A stretch of 64,000 nt of DNA from an uncultured Phycisphaerales bacterium. Lineage in GTDB: Bacteria; Planctomycetota; Phycisphaerae; Phycisphaerales; UBA1924. The stretch covers positions 59,134 to 123,133 of the forward strand of contig CALKJW010000007.1 in the NCBI GenBank assembly GCA_937995595.1, in the 5' to 3' direction. The number at the start of each line of letters is the position of its first letter. Within the stretch, counting starts at the first letter, position 1. The notes below the pieces were generated by a model, which ran no database searches, was not told the DNA's origin, and saw only the letters and a list, made by a program, of their open reading frames with translations. The position numbers and the translations under genes are program-made. Below, piece by piece: positions 8,016 through 16,613 of the stretch.

Positions 8016-9722
8016 TCAGTTGCTCTGCTCGCCCGCTCTCGCCGCGGCAAGAACGGCCTCGATGATCTCGCGGTGGTTGGCGCAGCGCGGGCACTTGTGC
8101 TGGCCGCCGAGTTTGCCGCGCGACTGCATCCAGCGGTGGAACGCGCCGGGCGGGAGGGGCGTGACGGTCGGCGGGGCCATGCCCAGGTCGTCGGTGCGCT
8201 TGGTGGTGTAGTCGACGTTCTGGGCCTTGAGCGAGCGGTCGAACTCCTCGCGGAACGCATGGAGCGCGTCGGGCGGGGGCGCCTTGGACTCGATCTCGAC
8301 CGCCAGTTGCAGGCCCGGGCGCGTCTGGGGCCCGGCGTACACCGGCGCGGCGGTGAACTCGCCGATGCGCAGGCCCGTCCGCGCCGCCGCGGCGGCGACG
8401 GCGTTCTCGATGTGCTCGACGATCAGGTTCTCGCCGAAGGCGTTGATGAAATGCCGGTGCCGCCCGACGATGCGCAGCCGCGCCGGCCCGCCGCCGTTGT
8501 TCCCGCCCCAGCCGGCGCGGCCGTCGAGCGAATCGGGGGTGGTGTCGAACTCCACCACGTCGCCGATCACGTAGCGCCACAGGCCGGCGCAGGTGGTCAT
8601 CGTGACGACGTAGCGCTGGCCGGGCTCGACCTGGTCGGCGGTGAACGCCCGCGCGCCGGGCTCGCCGTTGATCGCCGCGTCGATCTCCTCGAGCGGGACG
8701 AACTCGTAGAAGTTGCCGATGTCGGCCAGCAGGCGCAGGCCGGGGTCGTGGCGCGTGTCCTGGATGGCGATGAACCCCTCGCTGGCCGGGTACAGCTCCA
8801 GCCGGAAGGGCAGGTCGGCGTCGCGCGGGCCCGACCACACCGCGCGGACGCGCGGCTCGAACGGGGCGTACTTCACGCCCCCGTGCACGAACAGCGTGAG
8901 GTTGGGCCACACGTCGGAGAGCGTGTCGGCCCGCCGGCCGCGGGCGCGGGCCAGTTCGAGCACGCGCTCGAAGAGCACCAGAGCCCACGAGGGCATGCCG
9001 TTGACCATGCGGATGTCCTGCTCGGCGCACAGGCGCGCCATCGCCTCGATCTTGCTCGGCCAGTGACTCATGAGCGCGATCTCGCGCCCCGGCGAGTAGA
9101 TCTGGCTGATCGGCCAGCGGATCAGCGGCGCGACCAGCCCCGACAGGTCGCCGGTGCGCACGCCGTGACGGTTGGACGAGAGTTCCGTCGAGCCGCCCAG
9201 GAACAGCACCCGCCCGCCGGTGACGAACGGCAGCGACACGCCGAAGCGGTGCGCGTGCGCGAAGATGTCGAGCGCGGCGAGGTAGTTGGACCGCAGCATC
9301 TGGCGCGAGACGGGGATGTACTTGTCGCCCGCGGTGGTGCCGGAGGTCTGCGCAAAGTCCCGCACGAGGCCGGGCCACAGCACGTCGGGCACGCCGCCCT
9401 CGCGCATCTCGGCGATCATGGCGCGGAAGGCGTAGTAGTCGGCCACGGGCACCGCGGCCCGGTACGCCGCGAGCAGGTCGCGCGTCGGCAGCGCGGCGAG
9501 TTTCGCAAAGCCGTGTTCGCGCCCGAAGCGTGTGCCCCGCGCGGCACGCAGCAGGGCGCGGAGTTGATCGAGTTGGATGCGCGCGGTGTTGGCGCGCCAG
9601 TACGCGGCGTCGGACAGGACGCGGACCCGGCGCGACAGCCGCAGGCGCAGGCCGTGGCCCACCAGGCTCGTCCAACGCGAGCCCGCGGCCGGCCCGGCGT
9701 GGCTGGCGACCTGTCCGCTCAT
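8016..9722 (-). CDS. GH3 auxin-responsive promoter family protein (acyl-adenylating enzyme family)
   Basis: Encodes 568 residues. GH3 proteins belong to the ANL adenylating superfamily. Plant members join amino acids to acyl acids such as jasmonate or auxin; bacterial roles are largely unknown. The ATP-binding loop FAQTSGTTAGDKYIPVS (about residues 120-136) is the GH3 version of motif I. YPASEGFIAIQDT and GLWRYVIGDVVEF are the family's later motifs. The C-terminal third includes RHRHFINAFGENLIVEHIE. The start is the ATG of a TCAT overlap with the upstream hydrolase gene, so both are made from one message. There is no signal peptide. Substrate unknown. Confidence 0.87.
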   Translation of the reverse strand: MSGQVASHAGPAAGSRWTSLVGHGLRLRLSRRVRVLSDAAYWRANTARIQLDQLRALLRAARGTRFGREHGFAKLAALPTRDLLAAYRAAVPVADYYAFRAMIAEMREGGVPDVLWPGLVRDFAQTSGTTAGDKYIPVSRQMLRSNYLAALDIFAHAHRFGVSLPFVTGGRVLFLGGSTELSSNRHGVRTGDLSGLVAPLIRWPISQIYSPGREIALMSHWPSKIEAMARLCAEQDIRMVNGMPSWALVLFERVLELARARGRRADTLSDVWPNLTLFVHGGVKYAPFEPRVRAVWSGPRDADLPFRLELYPASEGFIAIQDTRHDPGLRLLADIGNFYEFVPLEEIDAAINGEPGARAFTADQVEPGQRYVVTMTTCAGLWRYVIGDVVEFDTTPDSLDGRAGWGGNNGGGPARLRIVGRHRHFINAFGENLIVEHIENAVAAAAARTGLRIGEFTAAPVYAGPQTRPGLQLAVEIESKAPPPDALHAFREEFDRSLKAQNVDYTTKRTDDLGMAPPTVTPLPPGAFHRWMQSRGKLGGQHKCPRCANHREIIEAVLAAARAGEQSN

Positions 9723-10600
9723 GCGCCCCGCGCGCCCCTGCTCGCGGGCAGCCGCGCGTCGCCGAGCCCGCCGAGGAACTCGAGCATGTGCTCGCTGAAC
9801 CCGTCGGGCGCTTCCATCATCGGCACGTGCCCGCAGTTGTCGAACCACACCAGCCGCGAGCCGGGGATCAACTTGTGGAAGCCCTCCGCGGCCTCGGGCG
9901 GCGTGACGATGTCCTGCCTGCCCCAGAGCAGGAGCGTGGGCGCTTCGATCCGCGCGATGCGGTCGCCCAGGTGGTCGCGCCGGGCCGATCGGCTGAGTCT
10001 CACCATCGCCCGCGCGCCGCGGCGGTCGCTCAGTTCCGCGTAGGCGCGGTCGAGGTCCGCCTCGCGCATCATCGCCGGGTCGTGGAACAACTCGCCGATC
10101 TTGCGGCTCAACCAGTCGCGCGACGGGCGGATCTGGATGTCGCTCACCATCGACTTCTCGATCAGCCCGCTCGAGCCCGCCAGCACCAGCGCACGCACCG
10201 ACCGCGCGTGCTCGATCGCCAGCCGCAGAGCGACGTGCCCGCCGAAACTGTTGCCCACCAGCACCGCCGGCTCGCCCACCTGCTCGCGCAGCCACTGCTC
10301 GGTCAGGCGCGTCACGCCCTGGATCGAACAGTCGTCGCCGCGCAGTTGCAGCAGGGGCAGCTGGAAGCGGATGCACCGGACGCGGCGCTCCAGCCGCTCG
10401 ACCACCGACTCCCAGTGCTCGTTGAGCCCGACCAGGCCGTGCAGGAACACTACCGGCAGGCCGTGCCCGGTCTCCTCGACCCGCGCCGCCAGGCCCGCGC
10501 TCGGGCCGCGGAGGGCCCATAGGGACACCCGCGCGCCGGGCGACCCCGGACGCGAGTCCGCGGCGGCGTGCGCTCGGGTTGCCGGGCCTGCGACGGACAC
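9719..10600 (-). CDS. Alpha/beta hydrolase
   Basis: Encodes 293 residues from a GTG at 10600, with GGAGG ten bases upstream and a TAGAAT hexamer at 10628-10633. The fold is shown by VVFLHGLVG (oxyanion region), the nucleophile elbow GNSFGGH, the acid in LLWGRQDIVTPPEAA and the catalytic His in CGHVPMMEAP. It is probably a cytosolic serine hydrolase of the epoxide-hydrolase/lipase-like group acting on an ester, lactone or C-C bond. Its stop codon overlaps the GH3-family start by four bases. That coupling suggests the two enzymes work on related acyl substrates, which is inference only. Confidence 0.88.
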   Translation of the reverse strand: MSVAGPATRAHAAADSRPGSPGARVSLWALRGPSAGLAARVEETGHGLPVVFLHGLVGLNEHWESVVERLERRVRCIRFQLPLLQLRGDDCSIQGVTRLTEQWLREQVGEPAVLVGNSFGGHVALRLAIEHARSVRALVLAGSSGLIEKSMVSDIQIRPSRDWLSRKIGELFHDPAMMREADLDRAYAELSDRRGARAMVRLSRSARRDHLGDRIARIEAPTLLLWGRQDIVTPPEAAEGFHKLIPGSRLVWFDNCGHVPMMEAPDGFSEHMLEFLGGLGDARLPASRGARGA

Positions 10601-10679
10601 GGGCGGCGATCCTCCGTTTCGGGCCGCATTCTACCTTGGGGTCGCGCGGTCTGCCCGAAGGGCCCGGGCCGGGACGGCC

Positions 10680-11483
10680 TCAAGCCACGCGGCCGTCGGT
10701 CAGCCGCACCACCCGATCGGCCCGGGCGGCGATTTCCCGGTCGTGTGTCACCATCACCATCGTGAGGCCCGCGGCGTAGCGCGTGCGGGCGATCTCGTCG
10801 AGGATCGCCTCGCCCGTCGCGTGGTCGAGGTTGCCCGTCGGCTCGTCGGCCAGCAGCACCGGCGGGTCGTTCATCAACGCGCGGGCGATGGCGACGCGTT
10901 GCCGCTCGCCGCCGGAGAGTTCCGCCGGGCGGTGGCCCAGTCGGTGCGACAGGCCGAACGAACCCAGAAGGGCCTTTGCGTGATCTTCAACCTCGGCGCG
11001 GCGACGGGCGAAGCCGAACCGGCCGTAGCGCACCATCGCCGCGATCGTCACGTTCTCCAGCACGCGGAGTTCGGGCAGCAGGTGGTAGAACTGGAAGACG
11101 AACCCGACGCTCTCGCTGCGGTAGCGGTCCAGTTCGCGCGCCGACAACTCGGCCAGGTCGCGCCCGTCGAAGGCGATGCGCCCCGCGGGCCGGCCGGACT
11201 CGGCGCGGGCCGCGGAGGGTGGGGCGGGGCGATCCGGACGGTCCAGCCCGCCCAGCAGGTGCAGGAGCGTGGACTTGCCCGAGCCGGACGCGCCGAGCAC
11301 GGCCACCCACTCGCCGCGGCGGACGTCGAGATCGACGCCGCGGAGGACCGGCACATCGACGCGCCCGAGTCGGTAGGTCTTGTACAGCGAACGCGCCGAG
11401 AGCAGGGGCGCGGCCGGCGCGCCGGGCGCGCCGTTGGTCGCGGGCGCGGGCGAGGCGGGGGTGGTGGGCGCGGTGCGGGTCAT
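10680..11483 (-). CDS. ABC transporter ATPase, LolD/MacB type
   Basis: Encodes 267 residues. Walker [10 protein letters not shown], a Q-loop in [18 protein letters not shown], the signature LSGGERQR and Walker [13 protein letters not shown] give the LolD/MacB subfamily, which powers lipoprotein release from the inner membrane or mechanotransmission exporters. An Ala/Pro-rich N-terminal tail of about 27 residues and an insert of about 20 residues after Walker A are unusual. The permease gene for an FtsX-type partner lies directly upstream on the same strand, 72 bases away, so the pair is likely an operon. LolD is the best guess but MacB-like export cannot be excluded. Confidence 0.85.
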   Translation of the reverse strand: MTRTAPTTPASPAPATNGAPGAPAAPLLSARSLYKTYRLGRVDVPVLRGVDLDVRRGEWVAVLGASGSGKSTLLHLLGGLDRPDRPAPPSAARAESGRPAGRIAFDGRDLAELSARELDRYRSESVGFVFQFYHLLPELRVLENVTIAAMVRYGRFGFARRRAEVEDHAKALLGSFGLSHRLGHRPAELSGGERQRVAIARALMNDPPVLLADEPTGNLDHATGEAILDEIARTRYAAGLTMVMVTHDREIAARADRVVRLTDGRVA

Positions 11484-11555
11484 GCCGGACGTCGCGGGAT
11501 GGTAGAGCGGAATCCCGCGGCCTCGCCGCGACGCCCTCCCTCACGGTCGGGCTGC

Positions 11556-13184
11556 CTATTCGAACCGCAGGGCGCGGACGGGGTCCATGCGCGCGGCCTT
11601 GACGGCGGGGATGAGCGCGCCCAGCACGCTGAAGGCGACGCCGCCCAGCAGCACGACCCCGGCTTTCCACGGGATGACCTCGTGCGGGATCTCGGGGAAG
11701 TAGTACACGCTGGGGTCCCAGATCACCAGGCCCAGGGCGCGCCCGAGCCACTCGTGGATGGGGTTGATGTTCCACACCACCGCGTGGGCCAGCGCGCTGC
11801 CGAGCACGCCGCCGGCGACGCCGATGACCACGCCGTAGCGCAGCCACAGCCACGCCACGCCCAGCCGTCCCGCGCCGATGGAGCGGAGCACGCCGATGTC
11901 CTTGGTCTTCTCGCTGACCATCGACCAGAAGATGGCGAGGATCAGAAAGACCGCGACAAAGCTGATGAACAACAAGAGGAACAGCACCATCGCGATCTCG
12001 CGCTTCACCGCGCCGATGAACGTCGCCTGCTGCCGCTCCCAGGTCTGGATGGTGCGGTGCATCTGGTCGGCGCTGGGCACGCGCCCGGCCAACTCGCGCG
12101 CAAAGGCCGCGTACGCCTCGAGGCAGCGGGCCCGCACCGCCTCCGGGTCCGTCCCCGGCGCGCCCTTGACGAGCACCGTCGTCACCCGGGCCGGCTCGAT
12201 GCCCGACGCGGCGCGCTGGGGCGCGCGCTCGCGCCCGTCGGGATCGACCTCGGTCGCGTAGGGGTCGGCCGGCGGCGGGGCCTCGACCAGCCGCTCGGCC
12301 TCGTCCATGTTCAGCATCCGCTGGAGTTCCTCCAGACGGATCAGCACCGTGTTCTTGTCGGCCTCGAACAGCCCCGTGCGGAACTCGTTGGCGACCGGCA
12401 GCCGCGCCGACACCGCGCCGACCGCGCGACCCGACGGGCCCATCGGCAGCACCGTCAGCGTCACCGAGCCGTTGGGGATGAAGCCCGACTTGAGCGTGAA
12501 CCCGCCCTCGCTCACGCGCCGGCCGGCGATATCGGCCGGGGCGTAGGTGCCGTTGGGCAGCCGCTCGCTGAAGCCCGACAACTCGATGCCCAGCACCACC
12601 GCGGGCACCACCGCGCCGGTCATCGGGTCCCGCTCGCGCAGGTTCAGGCCGTCGGCGAGCATCTGCTCCCACGGGCGGTACTGGGCGATCTCCGCCGCGT
12701 CGATCCGCCCGTCGCTGGCCATCATCCGCGCCCGGCGGGACCACCACTCGGGGTCGAGCCGGACGTCCTCACGGGCGCGGTCCTTGGGCAGCGGCTCGGA
12801 GATCGGCTTCCACCAGATCGACTGCTCGTACGCCGCGACGCGCGCGAAACGCTCGTCGATCCCCTTGATCTTCACGCCGAACTGCCGGTCGTCGGGCAGC
12901 ACGATCACGCCGAAGGTCTCGATCACCGGACACGCGGCGTCGATCAGCGGGTCGGATTCGAGTTTCTCGATCAGCCGCTCGTAGTGCGCAAAGCCCACCG
13001 TCGGCCAACTGATGGAGACGTCGCCCTCCATCTCGCGGCCGATCTTCAGCAGCATCACCAGGAAGCCGCCCATGATCGACCACGTCGTCAGCACCAGCGC
13101 CGAGCACAGCATGACCGCGAGAATCGCCAGCAGCGGCATGATCTTGCTGGTCAGGTAGCGACGGGTGAGGAGCGATTGGTACAC
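11556..13184 (-). CDS. FtsX/LolC-like ABC permease
   Basis: Encodes 542 residues from a GTG five bases after a TACACT hexamer. The order is one N-terminal membrane segment (MPLLAILAVMLCSALVLTTW), a periplasmic domain of roughly 300 residues, then three C-terminal membrane segments with the FtsX-type block (IAMVLFLLLFISFVAVFLIL, then SEKTKDIGVLRSIGA). The closing ALIPAVKAARMDPVRALRFE is typical of LolC/LolE and MacB. LolC/E proteins are about 400 residues, so the periplasmic part is enlarged. It works with the ATPase encoded downstream in outer-membrane lipoprotein sorting or a related export process at the inner membrane. Confidence 0.85.
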   Translation of the reverse strand: MYQSLLTRRYLTSKIMPLLAILAVMLCSALVLTTWSIMGGFLVMLLKIGREMEGDVSISWPTVGFAHYERLIEKLESDPLIDAACPVIETFGVIVLPDDRQFGVKIKGIDERFARVAAYEQSIWWKPISEPLPKDRAREDVRLDPEWWSRRARMMASDGRIDAAEIAQYRPWEQMLADGLNLRERDPMTGAVVPAVVLGIELSGFSERLPNGTYAPADIAGRRVSEGGFTLKSGFIPNGSVTLTVLPMGPSGRAVGAVSARLPVANEFRTGLFEADKNTVLIRLEELQRMLNMDEAERLVEAPPPADPYATEVDPDGRERAPQRAASGIEPARVTTVLVKGAPGTDPEAVRARCLEAYAAFARELAGRVPSADQMHRTIQTWERQQATFIGAVKREIAMVLFLLLFISFVAVFLILAIFWSMVSEKTKDIGVLRSIGAGRLGVAWLWLRYGVVIGVAGGVLGSALAHAVVWNINPIHEWLGRALGLVIWDPSVYYFPEIPHEVIPWKAGVVLLGGVAFSVLGALIPAVKAARMDPVRALRFE

Positions 13185-13222
13185 GCGAGAGTGTATGGGA
13201 CGTCGGATGTCGGGTCGCGCAG

Positions 13223-13300
13223 CCCTGAGTGCGGGGTCTTGGAGTCCTGAGTCCCGGGTCCGGCGTCCTGACTCAGCACTCAGGACTCAGGACTCAGCAC
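13223..13300. repeat. GACTC-type intergenic inverted and direct repeat cluster
   Basis: The spacer before the permease gene contains CCTGAGT and GGAGTCCTGAGTC on its left half and GACTCAG, CACTCAGGACTCAGGACTCAG on its right half. The ACTCAGG heptamer is repeated in tandem and as an inverted copy. A degraded relative appears at 31226-31255. No reading frame is evident. The wider spacer 13185-13343 holds nothing else that I recognise. Confidence 0.7.
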
Positions 13301-13343
13301 CTGCCCCATCGTTCCCACATCCGAGTTCCGAGATCCGCCATCG

Positions 13344-14448
13344 TCACGTCTGCCCCGTCCACTCGGGCGTGGCCACTTCGCGCCAGCGGTCGCGGATCAT
13401 CTTCACCGTCTCGGCGCTCAGCGGCCCCGCGCGGAGCAACTCCGCGTTCTGCCGCCAGCGCTCGGGCCGGCTGGTGCCGACGATGCACACGTGCACGCCG
13501 GGCTGGAACGCCGAGAATCGCAGGGCCGTTCCCGCCGCGCCGTCGGGGCCGGTGTCCTGCCGCTTGTCGCCGGTCGCGAACGGGTACTTGAGCGCCTGCA
13601 GGCGGTTCCAGTATTCGACGTGGTAGCCGTTGTCGGGCCTGGAGTCGTACCGCCACGCGGCGTTGGCGATCGGCCGCTTGGCGATCACGCCCATGTTCTT
13701 CTGGAGCGCCAGCGGCAGCGTCAGGTCCACACACTCCTGATCGGCGATGTTCACCGACGTCTGCAGCGCATCGAACCGCCCGCACTCGATCGCCCACTTC
13801 GCGGCCAGCGAATCGCCGCTGTAGCCGATGTAGCGCACCTTGCCCTGCTTCTTCGCTTCTTCCAGCGCCTCGATGCACTCGCCCCGCCTGAGCGTGTCGA
13901 GCGAGCAGGAGTGCAACTGGATGAGATCGAGCACGTCGGTCCTGCAGCGCTTGAGCGAGCGCTCGATGCTGGCGAGCGGCCGGCCGTGCTCCAGTCGTCT
14001 CCCCGCGTCCCATCGGGCCGCACGTGCCCGCACTTGGTGAACAGGTAGAACTCCCTGCGGCGGTGCGCGATGGCGCGGCCGATCTGCTCCTCGGCATCGA
14101 TGTAGCACTCGGCGGTATCGACGACGTTGAGCCCCTGATCGAGCGCGGCGTTCAGGATGCGGTCCACGATCTCCTGCTCGGTGCGACCGTAGCCGATCTC
14201 GGCCGAGCCGAAGCCGAGGATCGCCACCGTCATGTCGGTGTTGCCGAACCTGCGGCGCTCGACCTCGACCTTGTCCGGCTTGGCGGGGCTGTTGGGGCTG
14301 GGCACGGGTGTGTCTCCTGCGGGCTGCGCGGCGCGTGCGCGACCGCCCCCAACTCCGTCCCCCCTCCGCCCGCGCCGCCGATGGCCGACGCCGCGATCGC
14401 CGCCGCGGCGGAGTGCTTGAGGAACTCGCGACGGGAGGGGGTGGACAT
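13344..14448 (-). pseudogene. Tat-signal aldo/keto reductase interrupted by two frameshifts
   Basis: Three minus-strand frames together make one planctomycete-type oxidoreductase. The first, from the ATG at 14448 after AAGGAG, gives a twin-arginine signal (STPSRREFLKHSAAAAIAAS). After a G-rich run near 14340-14370 the frame changes and reads VERRRFGNTDMTVAILGFGS and the aldo/keto reductase N-half up to TKCGHVRPDGTRGDDW. Near 13975-13990, in a GGCCGGCCGC run, it changes again to LASIERSLKRCRTDVLDLIQ and continues to the stop at 13344. NAD(P)H-dependent reductase activity would be expected if it were intact. Both breaks sit in G/C runs, so assembly or sequencing error is a serious alternative to a true pseudogene. 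Confidence 0.72.
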
Positions 14449-14558
14449 GAGAGGGCTCCTTGCGTTGGGCCGTGGAATGCTACCGCGTGCGCGTGCAACC
14501 GGATGCCGCGTCGCAGGTCGGTGGGCATGGCAGATACACATATTGAACAGGTGGGGTG

Positions 14559-14589
14559 ACGGATGAATCAGATGACATCGCTCATCCGT
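14559..14589. promoter_or_regulatory. Inverted repeat upstream of dus
   Basis: ACGGATGA (14559-14566) and TCATCCGT (14582-14589) form an 8-bp inverted repeat with a 15-base loop, followed by another TCATCC. It lies in the 220-base divergent spacer between the aldo/keto reductase remnant and dus, so it could be an operator or a leader hairpin. The same spacer also holds the -10-like TATCCT (14657-14662), six bases before the dus GTG. Confidence 0.35.
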
Positions 14590-14668
14590 TTCATCCGGAC
14601 CTGAATGCGTGTGATCTCTGTTACCGCCTCGAAATCATCGCGCATCGTGGCAAACCTATCCTCTCTGC

Positions 14669-15703
14669 GTGCTCCGGATCGGCCCTCTCCAACTCGCCAC
14701 CCCCCTGCTGCTCGCGCCCATCGCCGGGTATTGCGATCTGGCGTTCCGGCAGGTCTGCCGCGAGCAAGGGGGATTGGGTCTGGCGTGCACCGACCTGCTC
14801 AGCCCGCAGGGACTTTTGCGCGGCACGGCGACCTCGCTCGACCTGGCGATGACCAACGAGATCGACCGGCCGGTGGGGATGCAGTTGTACGGCTCCGACC
14901 CGGCGATCATGGCCGATGGCGCGCGGTGGGCCCGCGACCACGGCGCATCGCTGGTCGACATCAACATGGGTTGCCCGGTCGACAAGGTGACCAAGAAGGA
15001 CGGCGGCTCGAAACTCCTGTGCGACCCGGAGCGCGCCGAGCGGATCGTCGCGGCGGTCGTCGCCGCGGTCGGCGACACGCTGCCCGTCACGTGCAAGATG
15101 CGGCTGGGGTGGTTCGATGACCAGCCGGTGGCGGTGTGGCTCGCGCCGCGGCTGGTGCGCGCGGGCGCGGCGGCGATCACCATCCACGGGCGCACCACGC
15201 AGCAGAAGTTCACCGGCGTCGCGAGTCTCGAGGGCATCCGCGCGGTGGTCGAGGCCGTGAAGGCCGAGTCGCCGGCGACGCCCGTCATCGGCAACGGCGA
15301 CGTGACAGAGCCCGAGCACGTGCCGCGCATGATGCGGCGGACCGGGTGCGACGGCGTGATGATCGGGCGCGGCGCGCTCTCGACGCCGTGGATCTTCCGC
15401 GACGCGGCCGCGCTGCTGGCGGGCGCGCCCCGCCCCGCGCCGCCGGGGGTCGATGAGATTCTGGCGATCATCCAGCGCTACTTCGACCTGATGCGCCGCT
15501 ACCGCGACGAGCGGTACGCGATGTACCAGATCCGCCGGCGCGTCAGTTGGTTCGCCAAGCGCCTGCCGCCGAGCAGGCGCTGGCGCGAGGCCGTGCGCAC
15601 CGCGCCCGACCCCGCGGCGGTGTACGACGCGATTGCGCGGTTCCGCGAGATCGCGCAGCGGCGCGAGCACGAAGTCGAAGAGCCCTGCGCGCTGGAATCC
15701 TGA
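14669..15703 (+). CDS. dus: tRNA-dihydrouridine synthase
   Basis: Encodes 344 residues from a GTG with no ribosome binding site. It reduces specific uridines in tRNA D-loops using FMN and NADPH. LLLAPIAGYCDLAFR at residues 14-28 is the FMN-binding start of the TIM barrel. INMGCPVDKVTKKDGGS near 105-120 holds the catalytic Cys, and HGRTTQQKFTG near 172-182 and VIGNGDVTEPE near 208-218 are further family motifs. IGRGALSTPWIF follows. The barrel is followed by the usual small C-terminal helical domain. It most resembles DusB-type enzymes. A TATCCT hexamer six bases before the start suggests a leaderless message. Confidence 0.94.
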   Translation: MLRIGPLQLATPLLLAPIAGYCDLAFRQVCREQGGLGLACTDLLSPQGLLRGTATSLDLAMTNEIDRPVGMQLYGSDPAIMADGARWARDHGASLVDINMGCPVDKVTKKDGGSKLLCDPERAERIVAAVVAAVGDTLPVTCKMRLGWFDDQPVAVWLAPRLVRAGAAAITIHGRTTQQKFTGVASLEGIRAVVEAVKAESPATPVIGNGDVTEPEHVPRMMRRTGCDGVMIGRGALSTPWIFRDAAALLAGAPRPAPPGVDEILAIIQRYFDLMRRYRDERYAMYQIRRRVSWFAKRLPPSRRWREAVRTAPDPAAVYDAIARFREIAQRREHEVEEPCALES

Positions 15704-15721
15704 CGTCGGGCAGACAGACAG

Positions 15722-15782
15722 GGCCGGCACGGCGTGCCGGCCTACCCGAGGCAAAGAGGCAGAGCCGGCACGGAGTGCCGGC
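15722..15782. terminator. Two near-identical palindromes between convergent genes
   Basis: GGCCGGCAC-GGC-GTGCCGGCC (15722-15742) and GCCGGCAC-GGA-GTGCCGGC (15764-15782) are hairpins of 9 and 8 bp spaced by 21 bases. Flanking sequence is also similar (AGGCCTACC-like and CCTGCC). They sit between dus and the convergent gene at 15811 and probably act as a bidirectional terminator. Two close copies also suggest a dispersed palindromic repeat family. No T-tract follows. Confidence 0.6.
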
Positions 15783-15810
15783 CTGCCAATGACAAAGAGA
15801 AGGTGCCCGT

Positions 15811-16557
15811 TCAACGCAGGACGATCGTGCTCTCGACCCGCACGCTCACACCCGGCGGCACGCAGGTGTACGCGGCGCTCGCGTAGGCCGACTGGTCCTC
15901 CGAGCACGCGTCGCGCGCCTGCGCGATGCACGCGGCCAGGGCCTCGGCCCGCTCGTGCGTCGTCGGCAGGCGGTCGGCCGGCCCGGCCAGCGCGACCACC
16001 AGCAGCCGGTGCGGGCCGGGCGCGCACCACGCGCCGCGTTCGATGTCCTCGGCGTGCAGCATCTCGTCGCGCCCGATCGCCGCGAGCGACTCGCCCGGCT
16101 CCAGCGGGCGCGGCACGATCTGCACGCACCGCGCCCCGCCGAACATGTCCTGGTAAATCGCCAGCAGCATCGCGGGCGATGCCGCGATCTTCGGCAACGG
16201 CACCGGCGACGTGCGCTGAGCGACATCCGCCGCGGCGATGGCCGTCAGGTCCGGCGGCTGCGGAACCCGGTAGTCGATCGGGTTCGGCCGCGCATCGGTC
16301 AGCGCGCTGCCACCCTGCCCCGAACCGCCACCCCCGCCCGAGAGCGCGAGAAACCCGCCGACGCCCAGCGCGACCGCCGCGGCGGCCGCCAGACCGCCGG
16401 CCCACGCCCACGCCGCGCGTCCGGCGAACAGCCGACGCCCGCGCGTCGCCTGCGCGCTGCGCCCGCCGATGTGACCGACAACCGATGCCGCGTCGGCCTC
16501 GATGCGCTCGATCTCCGCGGCCATGCGGAGCAGCTCGTGCAGTTGGCGGTCGTTCAT
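15811..16557 (-). CDS. Single-pass membrane protein, probable sigma-factor partner (anti-sigma-like)
   Basis: Encodes 248 residues; AAGGGG precedes the ATG. Residues 1-50 are helical and charged (NDRQLHELLRMAAEIERIEA). A hydrophobic segment follows at about 51-72, then a Gly/Ser-rich linker and a C-terminal domain outside the membrane with several Cys (RCVQIV, GAWCAPG, AACIAQARDAC, YTCVPPG). I do not recognise the domain. It lies 56 bases downstream of a sigma-factor gene on the same strand, the arrangement expected of an anti-sigma factor or its sensor. The cysteines could make disulfides in the periplasm. Function is inferred from context only. Confidence 0.6.
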   Translation of the reverse strand: MNDRQLHELLRMAAEIERIEADAASVVGHIGGRSAQATRGRRLFAGRAAWAWAGGLAAAAAVALGVGGFLALSGGGGGSGQGGSALTDARPNPIDYRVPQPPDLTAIAAADVAQRTSPVPLPKIAASPAMLLAIYQDMFGGARCVQIVPRPLEPGESLAAIGRDEMLHAEDIERGAWCAPGPHRLLVVALAGPADRLPTTHERAEALAACIAQARDACSEDQSAYASAAYTCVPPGVSVRVESTIVLR

Positions 16558-16613
16558 GGGAGAGCCCCTTGCCGGACCCCGGGCCCGGCTGTTCCTTCAG
16601 ACCGTTGTTTGCG

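Noticed and set aside
5635..13250. Very long open frames antisense to real genes (for example 5635-7857, 7938-10043, 10101-13250)
   Set aside because: High GC makes stops rare in antisense frames. They show Arg/Gln/His-rich translations with no domain, while the opposite strand encodes clear families.
13223..13300. CRISPR array
   Set aside because: The repeat units are about 7 bases and vary in spacing; there are no 20-40 base unique spacers and no cas genes.
13970..14375. Programmed frameshifting in the aldo/keto reductase
   Set aside because: There is no typical slippery heptamer with a downstream pseudoknot, and two shifts would be needed. Error or decay is simpler.
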